Positions 1 through 11,614 are shown, numbered from the stretch's first letter. The stretch: DNA of 64,000 bases from Macrothele yani (GCA_039090855.1 CM076996.1:52790469-52854468), one strand, 5' to 3'. Notes: generated by a model from the sequence alone, not told the origin. Numbers and translations are program-made.

Positions 1-12
1 CACACAAAAAAA

Positions 13-242
13 GTTTGAGATCGATGAGTATTTAGAGGTCCCACTGGGGCCTCAAAGTATTCAATTTCAATAAAAAAAATCAAAGAAATTTTAATGTTTT
101 GTGATTTTGTTGTTTTTATTTTTGTTCTCAAGGCCTATTGCAGAAGAAGTGTTATGCAGGCTCAAGAGTTACCCTACAGTAAAACGTTTGAGATCGGGTA
201 ACATTTAAAGGACCCACTGGGGCCCAAAAGGTCTCAATTTTG
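13..242. repeat. Imperfect direct repeat pair downstream of a decayed element gene
   Basis: Two copies of a roughly 58-bp motif lie at 13-71 and 186-242. Both begin GTTTGAGATCG, share CCCACTGGGGCC in the middle and end in a CAATTT-rich stretch. They lie just beyond the C-terminal end of the decayed - strand gene at 478-2874. A similar paired arrangement (GTGCCCCAAGACCC) lies at the same relative place beyond the related fragment at 38135-38509. They are probably part of the 3' non-coding end of one repeat family. No function is visible. Confidence 0.5.
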
Positions 243-477
243 ATGAAAATGCAACTTTATAACAGTAATTTGCTATTCCCTGGTACGTCAATCTGCTAAT
301 ATTAATGCATCCGATGGAACCTGTGTGAGTGTTTGTACTCTTTAGTTCTTTACTTGTTTCTGTGTGAAATAATTAATAGAAACAAATGGAAAACTTACTA
401 CAAGATTGTTGCTGCAGGGCGACTTGTCGAGCTCTAACTCTAGCCCAACCCCTACAGCTGCACAACACCAGTTACGT

Positions 478-2874
478 TTACCACTTGCCAGTTATAGGGG
501 GGAAATGGGATTTGTAGCAGAAAATTGACATTTCTTTCCTTGAATCACTTCTTGTTTTTATGTAGCCATCTCTGGCCACTTCATCACACACTGACGCAGA
601 AGCGTCGCTTACTGGAGGGATTACCCTCTCCACGGCCTGCGTATGACAAGGTAGCTCAGGTATTTTAATATTTGCTGGTTTCTCAGAGTTGATCATACAG
701 TGAATGTCTCTGTTTGAGATATGTTTCGTGAGTAGGGATTCACTGACAACACACATCTGCCAGTCAATCATTTTGAAGTAATCTGTTGCATCAAAATTGA
801 TGGAGGGAATTTTGAAGCATCTTTTTTTCAGTACCACAACTACTACTCTTCTCTTGCACTAAGAATTCGCCACAGGGCAAGGTCTTGGACATGCATGCAG
901 TGATCTATGAGCATTGCCAATAGCATTGACTCTGAATGAGTGAAGTAGGCGTTCCTCCTAATTACTGTGTCCACAATATTCCTCAGCTTTGTGGGAAGGT
1001 ACCTTGTCAGTCTAATCATTTGCCATAGGCGTCGTGAGCCCTCTTGGCGCAAAGGATTGCATTTGATTTTTAACCACATAGCAGCGTATACTTTCATAAT
1101 AAAGGTGATGAGATAGCAAAGATTCTGTGATGGCAGAAGGCTGCCGACATCTAACCGAAGCACTCTGTTTACTGTAGTTGACCAGCGTGCATGGGATAGC
1201 TTTCCCAGACTCTGTTCTGAGAGATATTGAGGACAGTAACCCGAAGAAATTACTCTGCAAATGTTTAACAAGTACTTCTGGTCTGCACTGAGGTTTGTGT
1301 CATCCACTTTAGGAAGTTGCACCTCCTACTTTTTGTAAGGAACAACAACAGGTAGCTTCTCGCAGTCCTCAAGTTTTGTCCCAATCGATCCGTTGTAGCT
1401 GTAGGGCCCTGTGGTTGATCCACCATCAAGTTCATGCAAGACATGTCGTAGAGGAAGTTCATTTGCATGTAGCATACAAAGCAGCCAGTGGAGGGAACGT
1501 CCTAGCTTCTCCTCCAGCAGTCGAATCACTCCTCTGTGTACTCCTGTATTTACCTTAGTGCCATCACATCCGATAGGTAGTAAATCATCTGTGCTAAAAT
1601 TATTATGCTGCAGATATTTAACCATGCTCTTCTTTATATTGTCTGTGGTAGGCCTGCCATCTACTGTATAGTAGCATGTCCAACATAAACAGAACAGGTT
1701 CTTCCAACATTGTAATGTGCTCTTCTGGTTTTGTTCATCTGTAAAACTTACTTCCTTTCTTAACTTGCACTACAGTGTTATCTTTCTTCCCATAAAAAAT
1801 ATTGCTTTTAAATTATGCATCTCACTGTGACCCTACTGCCTAAGAGTAGATTTTGTCTTTTTCCTTTCTCTTCTAACTTTATTCCCGTCTATTGCTTTTG
1901 ATTTGTCTTCCGTCACCAAATGAAGATCTTCTATTAGAGGGGAAGCTCCCGTTGCCACTGCTTTATCAGAAACTTCGTTCCTGTTGCAAGCAATGGCTAG
2001 TGAGCTCGGTTAGCTTTTCATTTGGGTGCATAACATCTGTGTGGCCTTATTCTTCTTCGGTGTCAGTCGCTGGTATTTATGAGGTGGCCTATACTCACCC
2101 TCTTCTTCTGATGGACTGCTACTTGAGCTTACTTTTATTAGACCCTGCCCCTGTAAACCAGTGGTTGAAGGCAAAGAGGGGTCAACTGTCAGCGAGGATT
2201 TACGTGCTTCTACATCTACTACATGTCTGGAAACCTTTCTCACTTCCATTGCCTGTAGTTTCTTTAAAATGCATAAGTCCAGGATTCCTATCCTCATCTG
2301 TCTGTGTACCCTTTGATCCAAAATGAACTCTCACTCTCTCTCCGTAACTTTACAGTTTTTTGGATAGTAACACTTATTGAAATGCCAACACTTACAGGTA
2401 GAAATGTCAAAAAGAGTATTGTCAGCATCATTCTGGAATTTCTTAACACTATCAAGGAGCACTCTACTTTTCCTGGTCTTTATATTTTTAAGGATACTTC
2501 TATATTTATCATGATGTAACTGCATTATGCTGGCAATTTTTTTTTTTTCGTGAAACTGCAGGAACTGAAGTTTTCTCCCAAAGAACCATAAGTTTTCCTG
2601 CCACTAATTGTGACAGATCCCTAACAGACATTTCTTTGCTGTTCTTTTCCAAATGACTATGTCTGAGCCACTGGTAGTATTTAAAAATGTCTGACTGAAG
2701 TGGAAGCATATTCATTGGCAAGTCCTTAGGTGTGCCAAAAATTTCGCACTTTGGTAACTTCTCTCCCCTAACAGGTCTCTTGTCATGCTGAACCTGCAGA
2801 TTCTGTTCAGGAGAATCCGTCATTTTTAAATGCCAAACAAGAAAGAGTCGTGCAGGTACAAATCGGATTATCAT
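478..2874 (-). pseudogene. Decayed gene of an unnamed repeat-borne protein family
   Basis: Collinear - strand reading blocks run from the N-terminus near 2874 to the C-terminus at 478: 2874-2509, 2525-2331, 2321-2010, a weak block 2000-1630, 1625-1326, 1322-843 and 837-478. They are separated by stops and frame changes. The blocks contain motifs I know from many uncharacterised arthropod and cnidarian repeat-encoded proteins: a DLPMNMLPLQSDIFK-like N-terminal part, a central CDGTKVNTG followed by LHANELPLRHVLHELDG, then a Ser/Ala-His-Ala-Arg-Trp segment, and a C-terminal CHTQAVERV...VSDASASVCDE block. I cannot assign a reaction. The repeated occurrence (see 38135-38509) and decay suggest a mobile-element gene rather than a host gene. 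No intact start-to-stop frame survives. Confidence 0.6.
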
Positions 2875-3416
2875 TTAGTACTACATCAGGCGCATTCCCT
2901 TTGCTACTAACTGAGACAATGAAGAACGATGTTAGTGGAGATGCGCTTTCTGCAGCTGTCATACAAATCATGGGCAAGTGGGAGGAGTGTTCTGCATTCT
3001 ATATTCCCATTTCTCAAACGGTGGCGTAACCCCAGGCACGAGTCTCTGCCCCCCCCCCCCCCCCAGGCCACGTGTCTGACTTATCCTGTTCAGAACAGCA
3101 TAATCTTGTGTTGTTAGATCCCAGGACTACCGTCTGGTGGACGGCGACAACTAATAAACAACTTGCCCACTATGCATTGTGCAATTTATCCTCCTGAGAG
3201 AGGAGGGGGGGGTTAACCGATTCTAACAGCCTTGCCAATCTTAAGATATAAACTTACACTTAGGCAATTAAACAATGGATCCATTCAAAGCATCTATGAC
3301 TCATGACTCAGGCCATTTAATATACTTCTCGCGCTGCTCTGGCACGGTATTGGAAAAAGTATGGAATTCATACACAATTCAGCATCATTTTCAGGCTCCA
3401 ATGTGTTCTCTAAATA
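2875..3416. other. Non-coding spacer with poly-C tract
   Basis: No gene is recognisable. At 3022-3062 there is a GTGGCGTAACCCC-like start followed by a run of C, which resembles the end of a hAT-type MITE, but no partner end was found. The rest is unassigned. Confidence 0.4.
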
Positions 3417-3488
3417 CACTGGCGTGCAAAAATTAAGGACGAGACGCGTTTTCAAATGTAACGTCGTGCAGAAGTGCTCCACATCAAC

Positions 3489-4792
3489 TCAAATCATACC
3501 ATAAGATCCCCAAGATGTAAGAATATGGGACAAGTGAGCAAAACCTTTCAAACAAGGAATCCAAAGGATACAAAGGCACTTTATTGTAAAGGTAGCTTCG
3601 AGCACAACTGGACAGAAGACAGAAACATCCATGTGACAGGCGGCTGCCAAGCCAAGAAAAATCCAGTCCTTAGTAGGGGATATGATCATCCCTGACTGTG
3701 TTGCAGGATTTACAACGTCTGTCCATGCTGAGGACGAGGTTCTCAAGGAGCCATTGAGGCACCGCGGCCCATTCCTCTTGTAGCGCCAATCGCAGCAGCG
3801 GAATGGTGGCTGGCAACGTGCTGCCAAGCATCTTCCGAGAAGGTCCCACACGTGTTCGATTGGATTTAGGTCCGAAGACCTTGCGGGCCAATCCATGCGT
3901 TGAATATCTTCACTCGCGACTGCTTATAGCCCATTTGAGTTGCTCACGGTGGTCGTTAAACCTCCAATCAAAAAAAATAAAAAAAATATCTTCACTCTCC
4001 AACTGCTCTGCGACAGCCACTGTACGATGAGGTGTAGCATTGTCGTCCATGAAGAGGAACTCAGGACCCACAGCACCTCTAAACAGACGCACGTGAAGCA
4101 GGAGAACCTCCGTACAATAGTGGACACCAGTGACTGAACCTCCTTGGAAGATGTGGAGGTCAGTACGGCTACCAAGCATGATACCGTCCCAAACGAGAAC
4201 TCTGCCACCTCCAAACCGGTCCCTTTCGATGTTGTTGGAGGTGTGATTGCGTGTTCCCTGCTCTCCCCAGATAGATGTGTATACATCCAGAATCGCTCGT
4301 CAGATTAAATCGGCTCTCATCCGTAAAGAGAACTCTACCCCACTGCTGATGTGTCCAGTTCTTGTGTTCCTGGCACGACAGAAACTGCCGTCTCCGATGA
4401 GCAGGCATTAATGGCACACACCGTACTGGTTGTCGTGCAAATAGACCACCTTGTTGCAGCCTCCTGGCCACGGTAAAACGTGATAACAGACGTCCAGTTG
4501 TCTGTTGCATGTGCCTTGCGATTTCTCCCGCTGTCTGCCGTCTGTCTCTTCTCGCCTGTAGGACATTATACCGGTCGTCCGCTGCCATGGTTGCTTGTGG
4601 ACGACCACTGCTAAACTCTCGGACAGCTGTTCCTGTTGTTTGAAATGCTCTCCAAGCTCGTGAAACGATGCTGTGAGCGATCCCAAACTCCTCGGCCACA
4701 CTAGTCACACTTCAACCTTCTTCCAACTTCCCAATGATGCGACCTCTGGTAAAGTCATCGAGATGTCTTCTACAGGATTGCCTGTTGGCCAT
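3489..4792 (-). pseudogene. Tc1 transposase, inactivated
   Basis: The best start is ATG at 4792 (MANRQSCRRHLDDF...). It is followed by a helix-turn-helix N-terminal part (RGRIIGKLEEG, then SVTSVAEEFGIAHSIVSRAW). The DDE catalytic triad is visible as TDESRF, MDDNATPH and DLNPIEHVWD, in that order. Damage: a TGA just after KLEEG near 4709 (an Arg codon is likely ancestral), frame changes around 4170-4250, and a SINE fragment inserted after the second Asp. After the insert the frame resumes with RMDWPARSSDLNPIEHVWD. The protein would have cut and pasted the element at TA sites. It is dead in this copy. Confidence 0.88.
3916..3984 (+). repeat. SINE tail-only insertion with 13-bp target duplication
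   Basis: The sequence matches only the last ~55 bp of the window's tRNA-SINE (GACTGCTTATAGCCCATT... to GTCGTTAAACCTCCAAT) plus an A-rich tail. It is bracketed by the 13-bp duplication AATATCTTCACTC at 3903-3915 and 3985-3997. The tRNA head is absent. This is a 5'-truncated product of target-primed reverse transcription. Confidence 0.9.
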
Positions 4793-5226
4793 ATCACACG
4801 GTGGCCGCAACTAGACGTCGTTCAAACCGATGTACACCGTGCAATAGCTTTCCCGAATTGCCGAGCGTACACCGCCTGTGTGCTTTATACCCTTTCGACA
4901 TTCCCCCCCCCCACGTCATGCTGCATATATGCGCATGCCCTACCGTACCGGACCCTAGGTATTTCGGTCCGTTCTGCCTGCTCGTTCCGCTGTTATGCTA
5001 ATTTCTCCTTTTCATCCTTAATTTTTGCACACCAGTGTATTAACCGATCAATTTTTTTTTTTTTTTTTTTTTGGTAGTTTATAATTTTTGTATGCCACCT
5101 TTCCGGCACTAGGCCATCTAAGTAAGTAAAAATATTAAAACTACAGAAAAAAAAATGTTCTGAAACTGAAAAACTTCAATGCTCTAGTGGGACCTATAAT
5201 ATTAACTAACATTTAAGGTTTTTTTT

Positions 5227-5840
5227 TTAATGGTTACTAATCAGCCCAGATGGCACCTTTTCCACTCTAGGTCTTTCTGATTTAACAAAGTTTTTTTGTT
5301 TTGTTTTTTCGACCCACCCTAACCAGCAGCTTAAAAGTATGTTCTTTCTTCCAGGTGTAAGTGATTTACAGTGGGTCCGATTCTTGTGGTGGATACCCTT
5401 CACACAACTATCCCATTCACATAGAAAGCAGAACCTCATGAAACCCTTTTGTAGGGTTGCCAAAGTGATTATTGCCTTCAAATCACTGCAGATCAGCCAT
5501 TTATATATTTTGTAGTTTGCACAGCTGAAAAAGTTCTTCATATTTACATGTTTCTTTTCTATTGATGGCTTGGGTAACTGGAATTGAAGGCAGCTTATTT
5601 CCATTGTGCAACACAATGGCTTTTAGACTAACCTTAAAAGAGTCTATGAATAGTTGCCATTTTTCTGGATTATACCTTAAGTTAATTGCTCCCATCGACA
5701 TTCTCTCAAACAGTGAGTTCATCTTATGTTTTGAAGAACTGCTGCATATCTTTTTGTTTGGAGTGAAATGCGGTTACTTTCATAATGTACCAAGAAGATT
5801 GCACTGTATTATTGCCAATTATTCTGCCTTATTCTTTGGC
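5227..5840 (-). pseudogene. Decayed repeat-borne gene, family unknown
   Basis: Two overlapping frames (5722-5501 and 5616-5227) read as one protein with a frame shift near 5510: a NLRYNPEKWQLFIDSFKVSL block, AIVLHNGNKLPSIPV, then CSDLKAIITLATLQ, GFMRFCFLCEWDS and LTPGRKNILL. I recognise this as a family of uncharacterised proteins present in many copies in arthropod and hydrozoan genomes. The Cys-x2-Cys in FCFLCEWDS suggests a metal site. A weak upstream trace (FHSKQKDMQQFFKT) extends to about 5840. A mobile-element origin is likely from its repetitiveness, but the function is unknown. Confidence 0.55.
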
Positions 5841-6062
5841 AGTTCAGTATCTCAGAAGAGATCATATTTTGTTCTCTATAATCTTGTGTGATTCAGCAGA
5901 GGTCATGTTTGGACGAAACTCTTTATCTCTTGAAGTAGACTGCTGCTGTGTTTCATCAGGCATACCATGATGTTCCTCATCACAGGCTATGGAAAGGCAG
6001 GGGGAAGGAGGTGATTTCAGGCTTGGGCAGTTCTTCACTGCATAACACTTGGTGCTGAGCAA

Positions 6063-6711
6063 ATGGTATATTTGGGTACACCACTGTTCACTCTTCTCTT
6101 TCTGAATAGGAAGGCACTATACAAAAGTAATGGTCTGTGATGTGATCTGGTGGCTCCCTTCACGTTATGTGTGATGTGCTAGTGGGCTTGTGGGTTCCAG
6201 CAATTTATCCTGGTAGACCTGTATTGTTGTCGGTTCATTGGTCCATTACAGTAGACTGCATGAAGCTGGCCCTTATTTGAAATAGCTTCAGGAATCCGTT
6301 AATAAAAAGTCCTATTATTTATTCAGGTTATATGTACATTATTTACATGCATTTTATGGGTTATATCTCTTACAGCGAAAAAACATTATGCAGTCTGTCC
6401 GTGACATCTCCTTCTCTCTCCCTGCCTTGAATGTCCTTCTCGTCTCCCCGCGATTCCCTCGACCATTTGTGGGTCGCGTTCTTGACACCTCGTAACGAAT
6501 GTCACTTTATTTCCACCTCCAAGCATGTAAGAAGGCCTGCGGAACATTACCATGTACTTAACAAACAACGACCCTCTTACCAGTCCAAACAACATAGCGT
6601 CTTTTAAGAGAAGTTTCACAAAATGTCGAGCTCTGGATTTGTAAGAATAAATTGTCCATTCTCATCCAAGATATCTTATACTGCTGTTACTTGAACAGAC
6701 CTGTGGAAGTA
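6063..6711. other. Spacer, nothing recognised
   Basis: This is mixed-composition sequence before the mariner TIR. I see no coding trace, TIR or RNA gene that I can support. The stretch 6390-6620 is more GC-rich than its surroundings and may belong to an unrecognised repeat. Confidence 0.4.
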
Positions 6712-8000
6712 TTGGGTTGTCGGAAAAGTCATGACATATTTTAGCCATGTTTTGCAAAGGTCATTTATTGATAGAAAGAACAAAGATCAATCAATGATAT
6801 AATGCCCGTTTTGTTCGATAACCTTTTGCCATCTTTCAGTGAGCTGCAGAATGCCTCGTTCATAGAAGAACTTGTCTTTCGTGGCGGAAAACTGTACAAG
6901 GTGCTGATTTACAGCCTCATCTGAATTGGACATTATACCACGCAAGGACTGTTGAAGAGAGCGAAACAAGTGGAAGTCTGACAGCGCAAGGTCAGGCGAG
7001 TATGCTGGGTGTGGCAACACATCCCACCCAAGCTCCGATAATTTTTGGCGGGTGATCAAACTTGTGTGTGGTCTCACGTTGTCGTGATGGAACACACAAC
7101 CTTTATGATGAACGAGCTCTGGACGTTTCTGGATGATGGATTCGTTCAAACTGTCCAATTGCCGACAGTACACATTCGAATTGATTGTTTGGTTCCGTGG
7201 TAGGAGCTCGAAAAACACGACACCTTTAAAATCCCGCCACACTGAGACCAGAACCTTGCGCTGATGAATGTCTTCTTTGGATGTCGTTTGAGGCAAAGCA
7301 GCAGGTCGAGACCAAGACCGTTTGCGCAGCACATTGTTGTACACAATCCACTTTTCGTCACCAGTTATCAGTCGCTTCAAAAAAGGATCGTTTTCCTCAC
7401 ATTTAATAAGCATATCGCAGATGTTTATACGCGCCGTTAATTGAGCTTCTTTGAGTTTATGAGGAACCCACACATCAAGCTTGCTTACGTATCCCAGCTT
7501 CTTCAGGTAGCCGTGAACGCTTGAATGGTGGATGCGCAATGTGTCTGCAATCTCTTGTGTCATGTAATGTGGATTTGACTCGATCAATGCCTTGATGATT
7601 TGGTCATCAACCTCGGTGGGCCTCCTGGACCGAGGAGCATCGATGAGGTCAAAATCACCAGCACGGAATTTTGCGAACTATCGCTGGCACTGACGTTCTT
7701 GTAGAGCATTATCACCGTACACTTTACGCAACTTTTCACAAGCTTGACGCGTGTTCTTCCCTTTACAGAAGTAAAACAGTAAAATATGGCAAAAATGCAC
7801 AGATTGGTCTTCCATCTTCAACTTGATGTCAAATCTCCACAAATCAACCAAATCGCTCACTATTCCTTTTAGACTGCAGCTAGAACTGGCACCTGTTGTA
7901 TGCCATAGCGATAACAGAGCTGCACATGCCTCTAGTACTTCCAAAACCGCCCAACCACCATCGGGTGCCAAAATACGTCATGACTTTTCCAACAACCCAA
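6712..8000 (-). mobile_element. mariner transposon, near full length
   Basis: The inverted ends TTGGGTTGTCGGAAAAGTCA (left) and the complement of TTGGGTTGTTGGAAAAGTCA (right) are each flanked by TA (6710-6711 and 8001-8002). The length of 1,289 bp is typical for mariner. It carries one - strand transposase frame with a single stop. It lies about 3.5 kb upstream of the penultimate Sbf exon, so probably inside an Sbf intron. Confidence 0.93.
6787..7815 (-). pseudogene. mariner transposase with one internal stop
   Basis: ATG at 7815 starts MEDQSVHFCHILL..., with the usual mariner bipartite HTH (KGKNTRQACEKLRKVYGD). The frame is open to the end at 6787 apart from one TAG near 7678, in QR-stop-FAKFR. 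Related transposases have Trp there (TGG), so one G-to-A change explains it. Catalytic residues are present: TGDEKW, HHDNVRPHTS and YSPDLALSDFHLF (the DD34D arrangement). The total is 342 codons against the usual ~345. A single substitution therefore separates it from a full-length frame, which makes it one of the younger elements here. Confidence 0.92.
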
Positions 8001-8030
8001 TAGTAAGATGCAGGAACTCCTGACAATGAT

Positions 8031-10113
8031 CTAGTGTATAGATCGAAAATTTGAGAAATAATGTACTTTAATAAATTTATCCTCTATAATTCCCGTTAAG
8101 TATTTTCGGTACTGAAAGTAATTAAAGGAAGCCATGAAGTCATGAATTATTAGTATCAAATTCATTTCACTAAATCTGCCCTCGCACTTACTGGTTGAAA
8201 TGGGTATACAGCTCAAAACATCTATTAATGGGGCTAGAGATTCAGGAATTTTTTTGTCCATTAAAAATTATTGATATCCATGTAGGATAGCTCTTTCTTG
8301 AAGGCAAAATTTTTGACATAAGCTTCTTATCAGTAGTTCACCAAAAATTAAATTCTGAATGATATCTGCAGGCCAAGACCAAGGTCCAATACCTATGCTT
8401 ATTCCTGGATTTCAGCATCTTTTTCTGTTAATAAATGTTTTTTCATCCATTCCATCAAGCTGTCATAAAATTGTTCTGGTGTAATGGATGCTGTAGACTA
8501 TCTGCCGGTGGTATTGTGAAGAGCTACGCCCTTAAATTCTAAATCATTTACTGCATGCTTTACTTCTACATAGTATGAGCCAGTGTTAAATTTTCTGTTT
8601 GCAATGAATTGTATCTGAGTCTGGATTTTCTGGTAAGGCCTGAAAATTGCAATTCCTCTGCTTTGCAATTCTAGACTAAGTTCTGAAAGTTCTTGTAGTG
8701 CATCGCATAATAGACCTAGATCCAAAATAAATGTATCAGTAGTGAACTTCTATAGTAAACCTTCATACATTGCTCGCTCTAAACTATTGTGGTGATCCTT
8801 GTCCAGTTTAGCACTAGTAAAATGCTTTGCTAATGCCTCATTGTTGTTCCACACAGCTTTAACAGAACGAAAACTCGAAGCCACCCATTTTGTCCCAAGG
8901 ACTTTTCCAATTTTCATAATCGAAATTTCTAGCTGCTTGGCACACAAATTTAACTCCCATGCATTTTTTGGAGACTGGTGTTACACAACATAAAGTTTAT
9001 CAATAAACATTTTGAAATGGCTCATTGGACACTTGAAATCCTTTTTTACAATATCGCCAACAGAAAGTCCCAGTCTGTGGCTATCACAGTGCCATACCAA
9101 AATTGAGGGAAATTTCTTTTGACATAATGTTGAAGCATCCCATTGTTGACCAAGCATAGCAGGTGCTCTATCACACGTTAGCGCAATCAAGTTTTCCTTC
9201 AGAAATTCATTGGGAAAACCAGAAGTGTGCAGATTCTTTAAAAGGCTATTGAAAATGCCTTCAGCAGTAACATTTTCTAATTCCACTAAATCAATAAAAC
9301 TATTCATTGGCTTTTTGCCTTCAGGAAAAACCATATGACCATAAATTATCAAGCACGAAATTTGGCTTATCATTATCAAAGATATTTTAGACTGACATTC
9401 AATAATTTTCCCTACCAGTTTTTTTTTTTTTTTTTTTTTTTTTTACTACTACAGCTATATGAGCAATGATACTTTTACAAGTATTTGTTGAGTGCTGAAT
9501 TCAACTGACATCAATTCCGTTTAGCTCTGGAACATAAACTTCAGGTTCAAAATCATGGAATGCCTGATTTTTTTGGCCACTTATAGGCTGTCCAAAATAC
9601 TCTGTCTTTTTCACAAATTTTTGCACACACAACTTCCAATTTTTTTTCCAGTGCAAGTCTGTATATTTTCCACAGCTTTATGTGCCAAACTACTTTTATG
9701 TTTGTATATTTTCTTACATAATGCTGCCATCTGTTTTTTATGGTCAGACCCAAAGGGTGATACTTGGATCTCCATCCAGACTTTCGATAGAGTCGTACCC
9801 TGGGAAAAATTTTCTGGTCCGAGGATCCAACTTCTTTACAAATTTTGTATCCCAATTTTTTCTCTCTAACTATGAGCCACTTATTTATTTATTTTTTCAC
9901 AAAAATCTTTTTTTTTCCCTCCAAAGTCCAGCTCTCCGGTAAATCTTCCATTTCTAAGCTGCAACTAGATGCTGATACCTCTGCCGCTTTTTCAGTACAC
10001 ATAATCTTCATTCTTTCTTGAGCAACATCCTTATTAACATTCACTGAATCATTAACTTGGAACTTTTTAGCAGATGGTGTAAAAAACGAAGTCAGGAGGC
10101 ATTTCATTTTCAC
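8031..10113 (-). pseudogene. Decayed hAT-type transposase (KIAA1586/ZBED-like)
   Basis: - strand blocks in order from 10113: an N-terminal KCLLTSFFTPSAKK segment, a basic block (9855-9553) with repeated frame changes, then 9379-8981 with LIALTCDRAPAMLGQQ and WHCDSHRLGLSVGD (RNase-H-like core; the Asp and His are visible). Next comes 8947-8750 with GTKWVASSFRSVKAVW, then 8725-8498, and last 8261-8031 with ISTSKCEGRFSEMN, a hAT C-terminal dimerisation signature (S-x2-CERxFS-like). A poly-T tract interrupts it at 9419-9444. TIRs were not found. The gene is dead. Confidence 0.7.
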
Positions 10114-11482
10114 AATATTGTTCCTTGTGTATGTCTTTCAGGAAGGCGAAAGGACACGTAATTTAACACACAAGTTCACAAATATTCCTTTAAGGGACGG
10201 TGTATCTCCACTAATAGGAAAATTTACAAGTGTCAACAAACAGGAACACAGCAAAAATCCCACTATCAAGGAAAAATATTGCAGTTTGCAATGCTTCACT
10301 CAGCACAGAAGCTTACAATCAAAAATGCTCAAAAACAATAGCAAAAATCTTTGCTAGAAAGAGCAGCTGTTAAAATGACCGAATCGCTAAGCAGAAACTT
10401 GCTGAGTGAACGCTGAGTGAACGGCTGGAACAGTATTCGTCACCTATATATAGCTGTGCCTTTTCCTAGAAAAATTGAATTCTTGAATGAACCAGAATGT
10501 TTACTTTTTAACGATAGTTCTGGCTGGACAATCGAGTGACAATGTGCAGCGATGTGTGCAACTTGAAACCTAGTCCATGGTGTTCCTTTCTCTGCCGAAA
10601 ATGGATTCTTTGCTGGGTTTTTTTTTTTTTTAATTTTAGCCGTATGAACTCCAAGTACCTGTAAATTTTCGAGTACCAGCTGCAATTTGATATTCAGTTG
10701 TTTACCGGTATGCTGCCTGCTTTGCCGATATGCGTACAGACTCGTACCGGCTGAAAAAAGCACTGGTTTTATCATATATATTAAATATGATTTTATCATA
10801 TACTTCTATTATATCATATTTAATGTATGATAGTTGAAGCAATCAGATTAATTGCTGTAGGATCATCTATGTGCTGAAGCATACAATATTTATTTCTTAT
10901 GAAATTCAGTTGATATTTCAAATGATATTTTGTCTGTAGTGTAAGAGTGAGAGCTTTGTGAAAGTTAATGCCACTTAGCAATTTAGCAATGTATTCGGTG
11001 CCACACAGAATTCGACCTTACACCATAAAAATTACTTACTCAGGTAATATGTGTCCAGATTTCCCATGCTTTTAAGAAATTGCAACATCAAGCAAATGGG
11101 CACATTGCCAGTAATCGCAATGTGTCCATTTGCTTGCTGTTAATTTTTTTATAGGCTCACTTGCTAATGCACTAAGAACCTGACTTGTGTGTGAAATAAA
11201 ATTATAACTGAATTATTGGAAAGTCAACTGTAATGAACTGATTGTTTACCTCCCATGCATCTCCACCACTGTGTGAAACTGATATAATTCTGTAAAGGCC
11301 ACATTTGTTTACTATTAAAATTTTGTAGTTATCCAGCTGAAATGAAATGTTTTGTCTGTCATTATATTATGCTTACTGTGTATCGATCTTTCTTTAATTT
11401 ATCTTAGAACATTTTTTGTCGTTTTCATTATTGTAAATTTCTAGAAATAATTAAAATACTTATCTGTTCTCCCCTTAATTAG
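10114..11482 (+). other. Intronic sequence upstream of the Sbf exon
   Basis: This is presumed to be Sbf intron. Most has no recognisable content. AT-rich inverted motifs (TATCATATATATTAAATATG and ATATCATATTTAATGTATGA) lie at 10770-10835, and a short stem-loop lies at 11089-11136 (listed separately). Confidence 0.5.
11089..11136. repeat. Short perfect stem-loop in the Sbf intron
   Basis: CAAGCAAATGGGCACATTG (11089-11107) and CAATGTGTCCATTTGCTTG (11118-11136) pair over 19 positions with one G-U wobble and a 10-nt loop. At 48 nt it is too short for a usual miRNA precursor. It may be a MITE relic. Confidence 0.6.
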
Positions 11483-11614
11483 TTACGCTATTATGATGCT
11501 ATGGAAGATTCTCACTGTAAAGGATTGATTGATTTGGCTGAGGTTATATCAGTTGCTCCTGCAACAAGTGTGCAAGGCGCTCCAAAAAAGGCAGATGAGA
11601 AATCCTTCTTTGAT
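11483..11614 (+). CDS. Sbf: Sbf (SET-binding factor, MTMR5/13) penultimate coding exon
   Basis: A 44-codon exon, phase 0 at both ends, lies between acceptor ...TTAATTAG and donor GTGAGT. It reads [44 protein letters not shown]. This is the middle of the C-terminal PH domain of the Sbf/MTMR5/MTMR13 proteins, where vertebrate and fly proteins have the same RYYDxxED-x-CKGxIDLAEV and GAPKxxDEKxFFD motifs. Sbf proteins are large catalytically dead myotubularins with DENN, GRAM, phosphatase-like and PH domains. They act as Rab exchange factors and phosphoinositide-linked scaffolds in endosomal traffic. Earlier exons are outside the window or further upstream and were not found. Confidence 0.93.

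Larger units (their letters stand above)
3417..5037 (-). mobile_element. Tc1-like DNA transposon with TIRs and TA target duplication
   Basis: The ends are inverted copies of CACTGGCGTGCAAAAATTAA at the left and its near-complement at the right (TTAATTTTTGCACACCAGTG), each flanked by TA. The interior encodes a Tc1 transposase on the - strand, with a later 69-bp SINE-tail insertion at 3916-3984. The length of 1.62 kb, or 1.54 kb without the insertion, is usual for Tc1 elements. Confidence 0.9.

Noticed and set aside
2010..2326. + strand open frame of 144 codons opposite the decayed gene
   Set aside because: It is a shadow of the - strand family blocks, which carry the recognisable motifs.
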